Source: Eubacteriales bacterium (GTDB lineage: Bacteria; Bacillota; Clostridia; Peptostreptococcales; Anaerovoracaceae). From it: a stretch of 5,155 bases of DNA. Below, one piece after another: positions 4,582-5,155 of this stretch; positions within the stretch are counted from its first letter, which is position 1; every line of letters begins with the position of its first letter. The position numbers were made by a program, and so were the translations under genes. The stretch is from positions 1 through 5,155 of the forward strand of contig JAQVOT010000103.1 in the NCBI GenBank assembly GCA_028702415.1. The letters are read 5' to 3'. Under the pieces are notes generated by a model. It searched no databases. It was given only the letters and a program-made list of their open reading frames with translations, and had not been told where the DNA came from.

Positions 4582-5155
4582 ATGCCTAAGAGAGGTAAGA
4601 ATTACAAAGCAGCAGTGGAGTCCTATGATAAGCAGGAACTCTACGAAGTTGAACAGGCAATGGAAGTTGTTACAAAGACAGCAAAAGCTAAGTTTGACGA
4701 AACAATAGAAGCTCATTTTAGAATGGGTCTTGACGGAAGACATGCCGATCAGCAGATCAGAGGAGCAATCGTACTTCCACACGGAACAGGTAAAACTAAG
4801 AAGGTTCTGGTATTTGCAAAGGGACCAAAGGCCACAGAAGCAGAAGAAGCCGGTGCAGATTTCGTCGGTGCAGAAGAAATGGCAACTAAGATCCAGAAAG
4901 AAGGATGGTTTGAATTTGATGCAGTTATCGCCACTCCTGATATGATGGGTGTTGTTGGCAGACTCGGTAAAATTCTGGGACCTAAGGGACTTATGCCAAA
5001 CCCTAAGTCAGGAACGGTTACAATGGATGTCGCAAAAGCAATTGCAGAGACCAAGGCCGGAAAGGTTGAATACCGTCTGGATAAGACAAACATTGTTCAC
5101 TGCCCAATTGGTAAAGTATCATTTGGCCCTGAAAAACTGTCTGAGAAGTTTAATG
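4582..5155 (+). CDS. rplA: 50S ribosomal protein L1 (3' end outside window)
   Basis: The ATG at 4582 follows GAAAGGA (4567-4573) by 8 nt. The frame is open to the window edge, giving 191 residues of a family that is usually about 230 long, so roughly the last 40 are missing only because the window ends. Recognisable blocks are [11 protein letters not shown] at the start, [20 protein letters not shown] (45-64), [17 protein letters not shown] (65-81), [19 protein letters not shown] (126-144) and [20 protein letters not shown] (161-180). L1 binds 23S rRNA at the mobile L1 stalk that moves deacylated tRNA out of the E-site. In many bacteria it also represses its own operon by binding mRNA. The preceding spacer contains a candidate for such a site. 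Confidence 0.97.
   Translation, partial: MPKRGKNYKAAVESYDKQELYEVEQAMEVVTKTAKAKFDETIEAHFRMGLDGRHADQQIRGAIVLPHGTGKTKKVLVFAKGPKATEAEEAGADFVGAEEMATKIQKEGWFEFDAVIATPDMMGVVGRLGKILGPKGLMPNPKSGTVTMDVAKAIAETKAGKVEYRLDKTNIVHCPIGKVSFGPEKLSEKFN

Noticed and set aside
4749..5093. Minus-strand open frame of 114 codons
   Set aside because: It lies entirely inside rplA, whose plus-strand frame has conserved L1 motifs throughout.

Overview
The window comes from an anaerobic, low-to-moderate-GC Gram-positive bacterium, most likely a member of the Clostridia. The evidence is strong AGGAGG-type ribosome binding sites, AGA-rich arginine codon use, the Firmicutes order rpmG-secE-nusG-rplK-rplA, and an adjacent energy-converting hydrogenase operon. 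I cannot name a genus from the sequence alone.

Positions 1-2625 hold the distal half of an Ech-type (group 4) [NiFe] hydrogenase operon: the C-terminal end of echC, then echD, echE and echF, spaced 9-14 nt apart and closed by a strong intrinsic terminator. EchC (small subunit, one Fe-S cluster), EchD (NuoC-like), EchE (NiFe catalytic subunit) and EchF (ferredoxin-like subunit) form the hydrophilic arm. That arm couples ferredoxin oxidation and proton reduction to ion transport by the membrane subunits EchA and EchB, presumably encoded just upstream. The most unusual gene is echF. It encodes an N-terminal membrane segment and three consecutive 2[4Fe-4S] modules (six complete CxxCxxCxxxCP motifs), where ordinary EchF has one module. 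The product resembles an EchF fused to a polyferredoxin.

Positions 2626-2889 are non-coding. They contain a 77-bp element with 21-bp perfect inverted ends and an asymmetric run of 11-bp tandem repeats, then a near-consensus sigma-A promoter (TTGACG, 17 bp, TATAAT) and a transcribed leader of about 115 nt.

Positions 2890-5155 are the information-processing cluster: rpmG (L33, zinc-ribbon form), secE, nusG, rplK (L11) and a truncated rplA (L1). A hairpin lies between nusG and rplK. The rplK-rplA spacer carries a structured motif (GTGGGAG ... CGCTAATACCAC) that looks like an L1 autoregulatory binding site. Apart from echF and the repeat element, the gene content is conventional.
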